Source: Methylobacterium iners (lineage in GTDB: Bacteria; Pseudomonadota; Alphaproteobacteria; Rhizobiales; Beijerinckiaceae). From it: a DNA stretch of 64,000 nt. The notes below the pieces were generated by a model. That model was not told the origin of the DNA. It saw only the letters and a list, made by a program, of their open reading frames with translations, and ran no database searches. The position numbers and the translations under genes are program-made. Each line of letters begins with the position of its first letter. Position 1 is the first letter of the stretch. This document shows, piece after piece, positions 43,017-52,182 of the stretch. The DNA lies in NCBI RefSeq assembly GCF_022179305.1, contig NZ_BPQP01000023.1:1-64000 (forward strand), in the 5' to 3' direction.

Positions 43017-44065
43017 GCCGAGGAAAGGCGGACGACCTGCCGCCGATCTCCTATGTGTGGCAGACGCCGATCCGTCGTCCCAAGCGGCAACCCTGGGACA
43101 TGCCGGCCCCCGTCGACGGGAAGGCGATCACCCCGGCAATGCGAGGCCGCCTCGAGCGGATCGTTTCGCGCGTGCCCGAGGTGATGGTCAAGATCACCGG
43201 ACGCACGAAGGGTGTCGCGCACCTGTGTTCGCATTTGGCCTACATCACGCGCAACGGCGATCTGGCGGCAGAGACGGAGACCGGTGTCGTCATGGAGGGG
43301 CGTGAGGGGTTGAGCGATCTCCAGGACAGATGGTCCGAAGATGTCGCCCTCGACCTGCGGCGGGCAAACCGGACGCTGTCGGTGAATATGATTCTGTCGA
43401 TGCCGCCAGGAACCGACGGGACGAAGGTGCGCGACGCGGTTCGAGCTTTCGCGATCGACACCTTCGAAGGGCGGCACGATTACGCCTTCGTGCTTCATCA
43501 GGACGATGTGCATCCGCATGTCCACCTGACCGTGCGCGCGGCCGGCTATGACGGGCGCAGGCTCAATCCGCGCAAAGCTGATCTTCACCAGTGGCGCGAG
43601 CAGTTCGCGCAAGAACTTCGGTCGCGTGGCGTCGCAGCGGAGGCGACCCCGCGGCGCACGCGCGGCAAGGTGCGTAAGTCCGATCGGGGCAAGGTCCGGG
43701 CCATCAAGGAACGCGGTGAGCAGCCTCGGGTGGAGCGCCAGGCGCGCGAGGAGGTGGCGCGGGTTCAATCCTGGGAGACGGCCGAACGGCCTTGGGAGAC
43801 GCGGATCCGGGAGCGGCAGGCCAACATCCGGACCCGGTATCTTGCATTCGCCGAAGAGATCAGCCGCTCAGACGACCCGGCCGACAAGATCCTGAGCGAA
43901 CGTATTCGTGGCTTCGTGGAGCAGATGCCGCCATTGGAGACTCGCCGGCACGCCCTGCGTGAGGAACTCGCGCGCATGAGCGCGCTTCGCAAGTCTCAGC
44001 GTGAGCCGCTCCAACGCGATGACGACCGTAGAGACCGTGGATTGGGGAAGGATCGGTCGCGCTGA
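43013..44065 (+). CDS. Relaxase, MOBP / VirD2-like
   Basis: 350 aa from a GTG overlapping the mobC stop. Motif I has Tyr77 in SHLAYITRNGDL, in the place of the VirD2 nicking tyrosine. Motif III is DDVHPHVHLTVRAAG with the metal triad His167, His169, His171. RRLNPRKADLHQWREQFAQE follows. It nicks oriT and leads the strand into the recipient. The C-terminal third is charged and helical. Full relaxases of this type are often longer; a separate LPD7 protein encoded at 45977 may supply the missing function. Confidence 0.9.
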   Translation: MSRGKADDLPPISYVWQTPIRRPKRQPWDMPAPVDGKAITPAMRGRLERIVSRVPEVMVKITGRTKGVAHLCSHLAYITRNGDLAAETETGVVMEGREGLSDLQDRWSEDVALDLRRANRTLSVNMILSMPPGTDGTKVRDAVRAFAIDTFEGRHDYAFVLHQDDVHPHVHLTVRAAGYDGRRLNPRKADLHQWREQFAQELRSRGVAAEATPRRTRGKVRKSDRGKVRAIKERGEQPRVERQAREEVARVQSWETAERPWETRIRERQANIRTRYLAFAEEISRSDDPADKILSERIRGFVEQMPPLETRRHALREELARMSALRKSQREPLQRDDDRRDRGLGKDRSR

Positions 44066-44180
44066 GGTCGGCAGTGTTGAAAGGCGTGGTGGTTGGAGAG
44101 TGACAGTGTGGCCGTCGGCGCCGGCCGAGGATGCAGCACCTAGCCGACCTGTAGCTGGCAACGAAAGTCGCCTTGCCATC

Positions 44181-44209
44181 TGTCCGAAAAATGCCGCACT
44201 CTTCGGACA
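44181..44209. promoter_or_regulatory. AbiEi operator, copy 1
   Basis: TGTCCGAA-N13-TTCGGACA, perfect arms. An identical-arm repeat with the same 13-base spacer follows at 44220. AbiEi antitoxins bind paired inverted repeats to repress their own operon. Confidence 0.75.
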
Positions 44210-44219
44210 CCCTTTCCGT

Positions 44220-44248
44220 TGTCCGAATGATGTGACATGATTCGGACA
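44220..44248. promoter_or_regulatory. AbiEi operator, copy 2
   Basis: TGTCCGAA-N13-TTCGGACA, centre 39 bases from copy 1. Its last base is the A of the abiEi start codon, so a bound repressor would also cover translation initiation. Confidence 0.75.
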
Positions 44249-44916
44249 TGACCGTCGCAGTCTCGACCGCCGTCCCCGAACTGCGAACCCGCTTGCTCGA
44301 CCGCATCATCCGCGATCCTGGATCCGTCTGGACGCCCGGCGACTTCGCCGACCTCGGCAACCGCGCCGCGGTCGACAAAACGCTCCAGCGACTTGAAACC
44401 GCTGGCGAAGTTCGAAGGATCGACCGAGGCCTTTATGACCGGCCTACGATCAACAGCCTGACCAAGCGGCCTGCCGTTCCCGATTACCGCGCGGTCATCC
44501 GGGCCGTCGCGCGGCGAGACAAGGCTCGATTCGTCATCGACGGCATGAGTGCCGCTAACGACCTCGGTCTCACTACGGCCGTTCCGGCCCGTATCGAGGT
44601 GCTGGTCGACGCCAGGCTGAAGCCCATCAAGCTTGGCAATCAAGTCGTCCACTTCAAAACGGCGGCGCCGAGCCGCCTGTTCTGGGCGGATCGTCCCGCC
44701 ATGCGCGTCGTTCAGGCGCTCCACTGGCTGCAGGACATGCTGACGGCCCCAGAGGAGCGGGTGCGGGTGGTGGATACGCTGCGCCGCCTGTTCGCCGACC
44801 CACAGCACGGCAATGCCATCCGGGACGATCTTCGAGCCGGTCTCTCCGCACTGCCGATCTGGATGCAGGAGTTCCTGCGTCCCCTCCTGACCAACGAGAA
44901 CGAGGCAGTACGGTGA
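44248..44916 (+). CDS. abiEi: AbiEi-like antitoxin / autorepressor (DUF6088)
   Basis: 222 aa. The N-terminal winged helix (LLDRIIRDPGSVWTPGDFAD, AAVDKTLQRLETAGEVRRID, RGLYDRPT) leads into the antitoxin domain (FVIDGMSAANDLGLTTAVPA, ARIEVLVDARLKPIKLGNQV). In the type IV AbiE system it represses transcription and counteracts the nucleotidyltransferase toxin. The start overlaps the second operator repeat. The stop overlaps the toxin start (GTGA). Confidence 0.85.
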   Translation: MTVAVSTAVPELRTRLLDRIIRDPGSVWTPGDFADLGNRAAVDKTLQRLETAGEVRRIDRGLYDRPTINSLTKRPAVPDYRAVIRAVARRDKARFVIDGMSAANDLGLTTAVPARIEVLVDARLKPIKLGNQVVHFKTAAPSRLFWADRPAMRVVQALHWLQDMLTAPEERVRVVDTLRRLFADPQHGNAIRDDLRAGLSALPIWMQEFLRPLLTNENEAVR

Positions 44917-45950
44917 GCCAGACCGATTACGCCCAGATCATCCGTGCACCGTCTCGCGAGCGCCTCGACCTCTTCCTCGCCACCGCCAACCGACTCGGAG
45001 CCCCGGTGGGCAATATTGAGAAGGATTTCTGGGTCTGCTGGACGCTGGATGCTCTCTATCATCGCCTTCCGCCAGGCGGGCCGCGCCTCCTGTTCAAGGG
45101 AGGCACGTCGCTGTCCAAAGCCTACGGTCTGATCCAGCGCTTCTCCGAAGACATCGACGTGACGGTCTTTCGCGACGATCTCGATGAGGCAGCCTCGGTC
45201 GAGGAGCTCGAAGCGCTCTCGAACAAAAAGCGCAGGGCCAAACTCGACGCGATCCGCGATGCATGCCGGGCCTATATCGTCGGTCTCTTGCGGGAGGTGC
45301 TGAGCACGCTGGTTGCCGAGGCGACGGATGGGGCCGGGCGGATCGAGGTGGACACGGCCGACCCCGATGGTCAGACCCTGCTGTTGTGGTACCCGGAAGC
45401 GGAGCCACGGGACGAAGCCTATGTCCGCCCCGTCGTTCGCATCGAATCAGGTGCCAAATCTGCGCTCGATCCCAACCGGCTCGCGACCATACGACCCTAT
45501 ATCGCCGACGAGGTCGCCGATCTCGACCTGTCCGTTCCCGATGTCGTCACCATCGAGCCCGGCAGAACGTTCTGGGACAAGGTCGTCATCGCCCATGGTC
45601 TGCGGCGCTGGCACGAACGTCGGGGCGTCCTGCGGCAGGAGGGACAGCGCGTGTCGCGTCACTACTACGACCTGTATTGTCTGGGCCGCTCGGAGCTGGG
45701 GCGTGCCGCCATGGCGGATCAGGCACTTGGTCTCGACTGCGTGCGGCACGCGCAAATGTTCTTCGACCGTCCTGACTACGATCTCGCCTCTGCCCGACGA
45801 GGTTCGTTCGCGCTCGTTCCATCGGCCGGAATGATCGACGTGTTGCGGCGGGACTACGACAATACGGTTGCGATGATCTTCGGGATCCCGCCGACATTCG
45901 AGGCCATTCACGACTCGCTTCTCGCGATCGAGGAAGTGATCAATCAATGA
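44913..45950 (+). CDS. abiEii: AbiEii nucleotidyltransferase toxin
   Basis: 345 aa. DNA-polymerase-beta-like nucleotidyltransferase: GNIEKDFWVCWTLDALY, LLFKGGTSLSKAYGLIQRFS then EDIDVTVFRDD gives the GS/T...DxD active site, and FWDKVVIAHGLRRWHERR and SRHYYDLYCLGRS are typical of the AbiEii family. The toxin is bacteriostatic and can give phage resistance or stabilise the plasmid. Starts from GTG inside the end of the antitoxin gene. Converges on the transfer operon with 26 bases between stops. Confidence 0.88.
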   Translation: MSQTDYAQIIRAPSRERLDLFLATANRLGAPVGNIEKDFWVCWTLDALYHRLPPGGPRLLFKGGTSLSKAYGLIQRFSEDIDVTVFRDDLDEAASVEELEALSNKKRRAKLDAIRDACRAYIVGLLREVLSTLVAEATDGAGRIEVDTADPDGQTLLLWYPEAEPRDEAYVRPVVRIESGAKSALDPNRLATIRPYIADEVADLDLSVPDVVTIEPGRTFWDKVVIAHGLRRWHERRGVLRQEGQRVSRHYYDLYCLGRSELGRAAMADQALGLDCVRHAQMFFDRPDYDLASARRGSFALVPSAGMIDVLRRDYDNTVAMIFGIPPTFEAIHDSLLAIEEVINQ

Positions 45951-45976
45951 CCAAAGGGGCAATCTCGCAGCGCAAT

Positions 45977-47146
45977 TCAGCGGTCGCGGCCGCGCTCGCG
46001 GGTCTGCAGGCGCTCCTCCCGTCGATGATGGATGCGCGATGGAGGCTCGACGGCATCTCTCACTGACGTCCGCTCGGAGACTCGGATTTCAGCTCGGCGA
46101 AAGGTCCGCCCCTGTTCCAGATGCTCCGCGACGCGCTGTCGGGCCGCGTCCAGCATGATGTGCCGCGCCCGCTCATCCTGCGGAAACCGCGTCTTCAAAG
46201 CGCGCTCCAGCACCGCAATGTTCGAATGCGCTGCGGCCAGCGAGGGATCGCGGACAGCCTCTCGCTGGTCCAGGGATCGGAACTGCTCCGCCGTGAATGT
46301 CCAACGGTTGCGCACCACGTCTTGCCGTTCGACGGAGGTCGTACCGGTGCGGCCGTCGACGATCCTGATGTCTTTCGCTACCCGTTCCACACCATTGCGC
46401 TGAATCCGTATCCCGTCTCCGACTTCGACCTTCGCAGCCTCGACCGCTTTCGGCAGAGCCGCTCCCCAGATCCGCCGGGAACTGCCATCGCCCAGCGCCA
46501 GATCGACGTAGGCGGACGATTCCGCCCCCTGGCGACCGGAATAGGGAGCTCGGCCGACCTCGACGAGACGGCCCGTCACGCCGACATCGAGATTCGCTCG
46601 CGGTGACGGCCCGTCACCTTTCGTCGTTGAAGAAGCATCGAGATCGGGCGCGGGGCGAGCTGGATCGCTCCTCTGGGGAACCCGATCGGCAAGTCGCTTT
46701 CGCAAGGTTTCGTGGTCGAGCTCCGCCGGCTCGAAACCGCGCAGGGGGAGTCCGCGCGCCGTTGCCTCAAGCCACGCCTCCCGCCGGAACTCGACTGGAC
46801 CGCGCACGCTCACCGCTTCCCAGCCGCGGTGCTCCGCAACGGCGATCATGTCACGAACGACCTCCGGTGCCTCGTTCCGGGTCGAGAGACGATCGCCTGT
46901 CGCCTTGAAGGCAAGGTACTCTCCCTGCCGGTCGGTGTAGATCCGGGCATGAATCGCGTCCCCGTCGAGACCGACCTTCGCCGCGACGACGTAGTATTTG
47001 CGCCGGATTCGGTCGGGAAAGCCGCTCCGATCCTCCTGCTCAATTCCATGGCTGCCTTCGGGTTGTCGTTCTGGTCGGGGCTGAGCAGGGGTGCTCTTGA
47101 TCCTCGCACTACGTTCCACCGCGAACTCGCCAGCTTCGTCCGTCAT
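45977..47146 (-). CDS. LPD7-domain protein, last gene of transfer operon
   Basis: 389 aa. Residues ~45-150 match the large polyvalent protein domain 7: KYYVVAAKVGLDGDAIHARI, LAFKATGDRLSTRNEAPEVV and RGWEAVSVRGPVEFRREAWL. A beta-rich middle follows (VGVTGRLVEVGRAPYSGRQG, YVDLALGDGSSRRIWG), then a charged helical end. LPD7 is usually the C-terminal part of large relaxase/primase proteins. Here it is free-standing, 18 bases after virD4. It may accompany the nicked strand into the recipient. Confidence 0.8.
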   Translation of the reverse strand: MTDEAGEFAVERSARIKSTPAQPRPERQPEGSHGIEQEDRSGFPDRIRRKYYVVAAKVGLDGDAIHARIYTDRQGEYLAFKATGDRLSTRNEAPEVVRDMIAVAEHRGWEAVSVRGPVEFRREAWLEATARGLPLRGFEPAELDHETLRKRLADRVPQRSDPARPAPDLDASSTTKGDGPSPRANLDVGVTGRLVEVGRAPYSGRQGAESSAYVDLALGDGSSRRIWGAALPKAVEAAKVEVGDGIRIQRNGVERVAKDIRIVDGRTGTTSVERQDVVRNRWTFTAEQFRSLDQREAVRDPSLAAAHSNIAVLERALKTRFPQDERARHIMLDAARQRVAEHLEQGRTFRRAEIRVSERTSVRDAVEPPSRIHHRREERLQTRERGRDR

Positions 47147-47164
47147 GATATCAGGCCCTTCCGC

Positions 47165-49096
47165 TCACGCCGCCGCGGGTCGATCGAGAGCGCCATCGAT
47201 CAGCCCACGCGCGAAGGCCTCGAGATCCGCGTCGGAGAGGTGCTCGCGCTCGATCGCGACCTCCGTAAAATCTATCGTCAACGCCTCCACGGGGATCTGA
47301 TCGGGATCGAGGATTTCCTCATCCGTGACGGGCCGCATCCGGATCGTGGCCGAGAGCTCGGCTACCGTCGCTGAGAGCCGGCGCACCTGGCGATGAAGAT
47401 GGATCATCTCGGGTGCCGAACCGGAGACCAAGGGCTTCACGTCCGGAGGAGCCACGAGGCGCACCGTGAAGGACGGGTCGGCATGGTAGACGATCTTCTC
47501 GGCCTGGATCGGTGCGAGACCGCCCATCAGGATGAACGCCGTGTTCGCGTCGGCGAGTTTGAGTTCCTGCGGGAGCATCAATGGTCGCGCCTGGTCGGAC
47601 AGCGTCTCGCTGCGGCCGTGCCGACCGCCGTGCAAGCCCCAAGGGCGGCTGCGCGTCCGGCCCTCGACGGTATCGACCCCGAACCGTCGTGAGAGCTCCT
47701 CGGCGACGTCCTGTTCTTTGGGCCGGAAGACGAGCTCGACGGCGTGGTTCGTCATGAACGTCTTGGTCACGTCGGGTCCGTAGATCGCCCGTAGCTGCGA
47801 GGGGCTCTGGAGGATGGTGAGCAGACGAATGCCGTAGCCGGCGAGGAAGGGGACAGCGTTGGCCAGCACCGCGACGTTTCCGAGGGCCGGGAACTCATCG
47901 AGAAGGAGCAAAAGCTGCCGGGTGGGATCGCGCTCATGAACAGCCGACTTGGGAAGCTCGCGGGTCTGAAGGTCGATCACTTGTTGAAAGAATAGGTTCA
48001 GAAGAGGCGCGAGGCGTGCCAAGTTGTCGGGTGTCACGGCGAGGTAGATCGACATCGGTCGCTTGACGAGCTGTCGCAGATCAAAGTCGCTCTCGGCCGT
48101 CGCGAGGTCGATGCGGGGGTTTAGCCAGATCTCAAGCGAGGCAGTAACGCTCTTTCGAATCGACGAGAAGGTGTTGTCCGAAGTCGCAAGAAAATCGTTG
48201 AGTGCCGTCACGCACGATGTGGAGAGTGGCGCGTCCCCGAGCTTCCGCTTCTGGATGACATCCGTGAAATGCTTCTTCGGGTCGGCTTCCGCGGTCAGTT
48301 GGCGCAGGATCTCGCCGATGGTGAAGGGCAGCCCCTGCGTCTCGGCGATGTAGCCGCCGATGCCGACAAACGCCGCCCGCGCCGATTTCGCCCAGAACGG
48401 GTCTTCCTGCGCACTCGCGGGATAGAGCATGGCGGCGACCCGCTGGAGGTCGTCGTAGAGGTCGATCGGGTTGCGCCGTACGTAGGTCAGCGGGTTGTAG
48501 CGGGCCGTGCGTCCCTCCGCATCGAGCGGATCGAGGATGAAAACCTCCTGACCATGCGCGGCCCGGAAGCCGGCCGTACGCAGGAAGTTCTCTTTCTTGA
48601 TGTCGAGCACCACGACCGACCCTGGCCAGTTCAGCAGGTTCGGGATCACGACCGCGACCCCTTTGCCAGACCGGGTCGGGGCATAGACGACGACGTGCTC
48701 CGAGCCCGGAAAGGTCAAGAGTTGCCCGCCCTTGCGGCCCAGCAGGATCCCGGTCTTGACCCGCAAACCGGCGCGTTGAATTTCACGATCGGTTGCAAAG
48801 CGAGCCCGACCGTGCAGGGGGCGCGGTCGTGCGCGCAGGACGGCGCCGATTCCAAACAGGAACACGAGCCCTGTCCCAATGAGACTCAGGCGGACCCAAC
48901 GCGCCACCTTTGGTTCGTGGCCGTAGAACCAGCCGTACTCGACGACCGACACCAGGTGCAGGCTGCCATCGTGCCGGCGCAGTCCTAGAAGCATCACGTT
49001 TGACGCGATAAACAGGTAGAGCGCGACCGCGATGATGGCGGCGGCAATGCCGAGAGCGAGCTTATGCCGCCAATCGCCGTTTGGCGTCAGGCTCAT
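47165..49096 (-). CDS. virD4: Type IV coupling protein VirD4/TraG
   Basis: 643 aa. Two N-terminal membrane helices (LALGIAAAIIAVALYLFIAS; LSLIGTGLVFLFGIGAVL) precede the ATPase: VVVYAPTRSGKGVAVVIPNL (Walker A), VVVLDIKKENFL, and LLLLDEFPALGNVAVLANAV (Walker B). It brings the relaxase-DNA complex to the secretion channel. It overlaps virB11 by 35 bases. Confidence 0.94.
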   Translation of the reverse strand: MSLTPNGDWRHKLALGIAAAIIAVALYLFIASNVMLLGLRRHDGSLHLVSVVEYGWFYGHEPKVARWVRLSLIGTGLVFLFGIGAVLRARPRPLHGRARFATDREIQRAGLRVKTGILLGRKGGQLLTFPGSEHVVVYAPTRSGKGVAVVIPNLLNWPGSVVVLDIKKENFLRTAGFRAAHGQEVFILDPLDAEGRTARYNPLTYVRRNPIDLYDDLQRVAAMLYPASAQEDPFWAKSARAAFVGIGGYIAETQGLPFTIGEILRQLTAEADPKKHFTDVIQKRKLGDAPLSTSCVTALNDFLATSDNTFSSIRKSVTASLEIWLNPRIDLATAESDFDLRQLVKRPMSIYLAVTPDNLARLAPLLNLFFQQVIDLQTRELPKSAVHERDPTRQLLLLLDEFPALGNVAVLANAVPFLAGYGIRLLTILQSPSQLRAIYGPDVTKTFMTNHAVELVFRPKEQDVAEELSRRFGVDTVEGRTRSRPWGLHGGRHGRSETLSDQARPLMLPQELKLADANTAFILMGGLAPIQAEKIVYHADPSFTVRLVAPPDVKPLVSGSAPEMIHLHRQVRRLSATVAELSATIRMRPVTDEEILDPDQIPVEALTIDFTEVAIEREHLSDADLEAFARGLIDGALDRPAAA

Positions 49097-50150
49097 AGTA
49101 GATCTCCGAGATGCGATATCGGCCTTCGATGCGGGTCATCTGAACGACGACATCGACGGTCAGCTTCAGGAGGTTGCGGATGTCGTCGCGTGCGAGCTCG
49201 CGACCCTCGGCACTCTCCTTCACCAGCAGCGTGAGCTGCTCGAAGGCGAGGCGGGCGGAGTCGGCATGGACCGTGGTGATCGAGCCGGGGTGGCCGGAGT
49301 TCACGTTGCGTAGGTAGTAGAAGGCGGTGCCGTCGCGCAGCTCCTGAAGCAGGATGCGGTCAGGGCGCATGCGCAGCGACGATTCGAGCAACTCACGGGG
49401 ACCGGTCTGGGCAATACCGAGGCCGTCCTTGGCATAGAGCAGCCGGACGTGGTTGGCGTGCGGGACCGTGAGTTCGGCGGTGTCCTCGATCGTGAGGATG
49501 CGCTCATGGCTCGGGATGCAGGCGACGAGGCCCTTGGCGAGCGTGGTCTTGCCCGATCCGGTTGCGCCCGAAATGATGATGTTGCGCCGGGTCCGAACCG
49601 CCAGCTCGAGGAAAGCGCGCCAAGCGCCGCCGTCCCGGAGAAGCAGGAGTTCCTCTTCTTCGATCGAGAGGATACCGGCCGCGGGCTGAACCTCGCCGAA
49701 CAGGTCACGTCGCTCGAGTTCGTCGAGGGTCATTGGGAGGCGGGCGGCCTTGCGGATCGTGAGGCTGACCGTGCCTGCCGGGACCGCCGGGGGCACCACG
49801 ATCTGGCAGCGCTCGCCGCCGGGCAGCGTCGTCGAGACAATCGGATGGTCGGGTGCGATGTCCTGGCGGGTATAGGCCGCGGCGGCTAGCGCGAGATTCT
49901 GAAGGTGCGCGCCTGAGAGCGCAGGAACCTCGTGGCGTGTCCAGCCCTCTGGTCCCTCGGTAAACACCTCGCCGGGACGATTGACGACGACCTCGCTCAG
50001 CCGCTCGTCGGCAAGGAAGGCTTTCAGTGGCGCCAGATACCGCTCCAGCACCCGCTGCTGCGCGCTCGATGTGTCACCGAGGGAGACCGAGCTGCGTTCC
50101 CCGTTAAAGAGGGGAGGGGCCTTCGGACGACCGATCAGACCGACGGTCAT
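49062..50150 (-). CDS. virB11: VirB11 secretion ATPase
   Basis: 362 aa hexameric ATPase at the inner face of the channel. Motifs: LSEVVVNRPGEVFTEGPEGW, IIISGATGSGKTTLAKGLVA (Walker A), ERILTIEDTAELTVPHANHV (Asp box), LRMRPDRILLQELRDGTAFY and NSGHPGSITTVHADSARLAF (His box). Full family length. It overlaps virB10 by four bases. Confidence 0.94.
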   Translation of the reverse strand: MTVGLIGRPKAPPLFNGERSSVSLGDTSSAQQRVLERYLAPLKAFLADERLSEVVVNRPGEVFTEGPEGWTRHEVPALSGAHLQNLALAAAAYTRQDIAPDHPIVSTTLPGGERCQIVVPPAVPAGTVSLTIRKAARLPMTLDELERRDLFGEVQPAAGILSIEEEELLLLRDGGAWRAFLELAVRTRRNIIISGATGSGKTTLAKGLVACIPSHERILTIEDTAELTVPHANHVRLLYAKDGLGIAQTGPRELLESSLRMRPDRILLQELRDGTAFYYLRNVNSGHPGSITTVHADSARLAFEQLTLLVKESAEGRELARDDIRNLLKLTVDVVVQMTRIEGRYRISEIYYEPDAKRRLAA

Positions 50151-51313
50151 GGCTTGAACACCGGGCGAGCGGGCGCGAGGCCGGCCGCACGATCCAGAAG
50201 CTCAGTCCGGCTCCCAACCACCTGCAAGGCGTAGACCGAGGAGAAGTCGAGGTCGCGGGCGACGAAGATGGAGACGAGCTCACCCTGGTTCTTGTTGAGC
50301 GTCGGCGGAATGTTGATCGAGTTCTCCGTAGCTATCGCCGCCGCCGACTGACTGCCGCTCTGGGCGGTGTTGATCTGCAGGCCGCCCTCAGAGAGCTGGC
50401 GTCCGGCGATCTGCCCGGCATCGCCAACGATGGAGAGGAGGAGGGCGCCGCCGAACCGCTCGAGGAAGTGGTTGTCCATCTCGCCGTCGAAGCCCGCCCG
50501 GCCGAGCGCGTCTGTCGCCGGCGAAGCCAAGTTCACGATGACGCCGGTCGGGGTCTTCGCCCTGCTCCAGAGCACGAACATGCGTGACGAGCCGCGGCGG
50601 ACGTTGCCGCGATATTCGCCGACCACCTGGGTGCCCTTCTCCATGAGCACGACATGGCCGTTGTCGCTCATGACGTCGCGAGAGATGACGCAGGAGACGA
50701 AGCCAGCCACGTCCGACGACATCGCTGTCTCGAGCACGCAGGGAATGGCGGCGCCTTGCGCGACAAGGAGATTGCGGTTCGGCAAACGCGCTGCCCGGAC
50801 GCCCTCGATCGGGGTGGGGCGAAGCTTATCGGACAATTCGTTGCGGGGCTCGGGCGTACCGTAGCCTGATCCGTAGGGCAGGGGGCCTGCCGTATCGTTC
50901 GAATAGCCGGTCATTGCCGATCCCGGTCTTGCCTGCGGTGGCCGGTTGTAGATCAGCACCGGCGCGCGCCGGCTGCTCTCCAGGAGATCGTCGGCCTGCG
51001 AGCGCTCGACCCGTGCCGGCTGCGCCGGGGGCGGCGAGGGCACCGGCAGCGCTGCCGTCTGCACAGGCTCACTCGGCGGCTCGCGCAGGCGCTCGAAGCT
51101 GCTGGCGACCGAGATGGTCGGGTTCGTGCGGGCCTCGGCCTCCGCTGGCGCCCGCTTCCAGCTCGCCCAGAGCAATCCGCCGCACAAGGCGACGAGCGCC
51201 ACGGTGCCGGCGACCTTGCGACCGCTTGCCGGACGGGCGTCGGCCGCACCGGCGACTGGTGTGATCGCCCGATCCGGGACGTCGAGGGATGGCGCGTCGT
51301 GCTGGTCGGTCAT
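50147..51313 (-). CDS. virB10: VirB10 channel protein
   Basis: 388 aa. A cytoplasmic tail is followed by one membrane helix (KVAGTVALVALCGGLLWASW), a proline-rich periplasmic linker (VQTAALPVPSPPPAQPARVE) and the VirB10/TrbI domain (IPCVLETAMSSDVAGFVSCV, VVGEYRGNVRRGSSRMFVLW, SPATDALGRAGFDGEMDNHF). It spans both membranes and senses ATP use by VirB11/VirD4. Confidence 0.94.
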   Translation of the reverse strand: MTDQHDAPSLDVPDRAITPVAGAADARPASGRKVAGTVALVALCGGLLWASWKRAPAEAEARTNPTISVASSFERLREPPSEPVQTAALPVPSPPPAQPARVERSQADDLLESSRRAPVLIYNRPPQARPGSAMTGYSNDTAGPLPYGSGYGTPEPRNELSDKLRPTPIEGVRAARLPNRNLLVAQGAAIPCVLETAMSSDVAGFVSCVISRDVMSDNGHVVLMEKGTQVVGEYRGNVRRGSSRMFVLWSRAKTPTGVIVNLASPATDALGRAGFDGEMDNHFLERFGGALLLSIVGDAGQIAGRQLSEGGLQINTAQSGSQSAAAIATENSINIPPTLNKNQGELVSIFVARDLDFSSVYALQVVGSRTELLDRAAGLAPARPVFKP

Positions 51314-52182
51314 CGTGCTGCTCCCTGGCTGCGGTTCGGCCGCCGTGCCGTGCGCATCACGGCCGGGCTCGTGGTCCGGGTGCCGTAGTTCACCCCGACG
51401 GCGTCGAAGGCCTCGTTGAATAGGCAGGTGACCTGCGAGCCCTGGCGCAGGCGGAGTTCCCGGCCGATCGCGTGAACAACGACGAGCTCACCGCGCACAT
51501 CCTTGGGCACCAGGCTCTCAGTGCCATCGCTCGCAACAAGGTAGATGGCCGGCACCTCGCGGTTGCCCTCGAAGCGCAGGTAGGTCTCTCGGCCGTCGTC
51601 GTAGACGCCGTCCGGCTCGAGTGCGGCGGCGCCCTGTGCCGAGTAGCGCCAGTTGCGCGGGCCGGCCGCGTCCGAAAGCGCAAAGGTCTGGTCGACCGCT
51701 CCGGCTTCCGCGGCCGAGCGGCGCAGCGAGGCTTCGGCACGCCGGATCTCTGCCTCGTCCTCCGGATAGGAGAACCGGACGACGAAGTAGCTCTCGGCCA
51801 GCGAGCCCTCGTTGATCGAGAGCTCGAACTGGTAGGAGCGCTTGCGACCGTCGCGGCGTGTGGTCACCACCTGCAGGTTGGTGGCGGGATGCCGCTCGCG
51901 GGGCTTGAGGAACAGGATGTTGCCGGCCGGTGCGATTTCCCAGGAGACGGAGTCACCGATCGCCACGTGCGCGATCTCCTCGCCCTCGGCGAACATTACC
52001 TGCGTCGAGGCGCGGATGACGCCGTTGACCTTCACGACGTTCGAGGGATCGTAGACGACATTCCGCACGCGAGCGTCACGGCTTCCGGCTTGCGGATGTT
52101 GCAGAGCCGAGGCAGGGGCCGTGAGCGCGGCCAGCGTCGCGCCCGCGAGTAGCGCAGCCGGGAGAAGGCCCAATCGGTTCAT
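51310..52182 (-). CDS. virB9: VirB9 outer-membrane complex protein
   Basis: 290 aa with a signal peptide (LLPAALLAGATLAALTAPAS) and VirB9/CagX sequence: DARVRNVVYDPSNVVKVNGV, FAEGEEIAHVAIGDSVSWEI, NILFLKPRERHPATNLQVVT and NWRYSAQGAAALEPDGVYDD. Forms the outer-membrane core with VirB7 and VirB10. ATGA overlap with virB10. Confidence 0.93.
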   Translation of the reverse strand: MNRLGLLPAALLAGATLAALTAPASALQHPQAGSRDARVRNVVYDPSNVVKVNGVIRASTQVMFAEGEEIAHVAIGDSVSWEIAPAGNILFLKPRERHPATNLQVVTTRRDGRKRSYQFELSINEGSLAESYFVVRFSYPEDEAEIRRAEASLRRSAAEAGAVDQTFALSDAAGPRNWRYSAQGAAALEPDGVYDDGRETYLRFEGNREVPAIYLVASDGTESLVPKDVRGELVVVHAIGRELRLRQGSQVTCLFNEAFDAVGVNYGTRTTSPAVMRTARRPNRSQGAAR

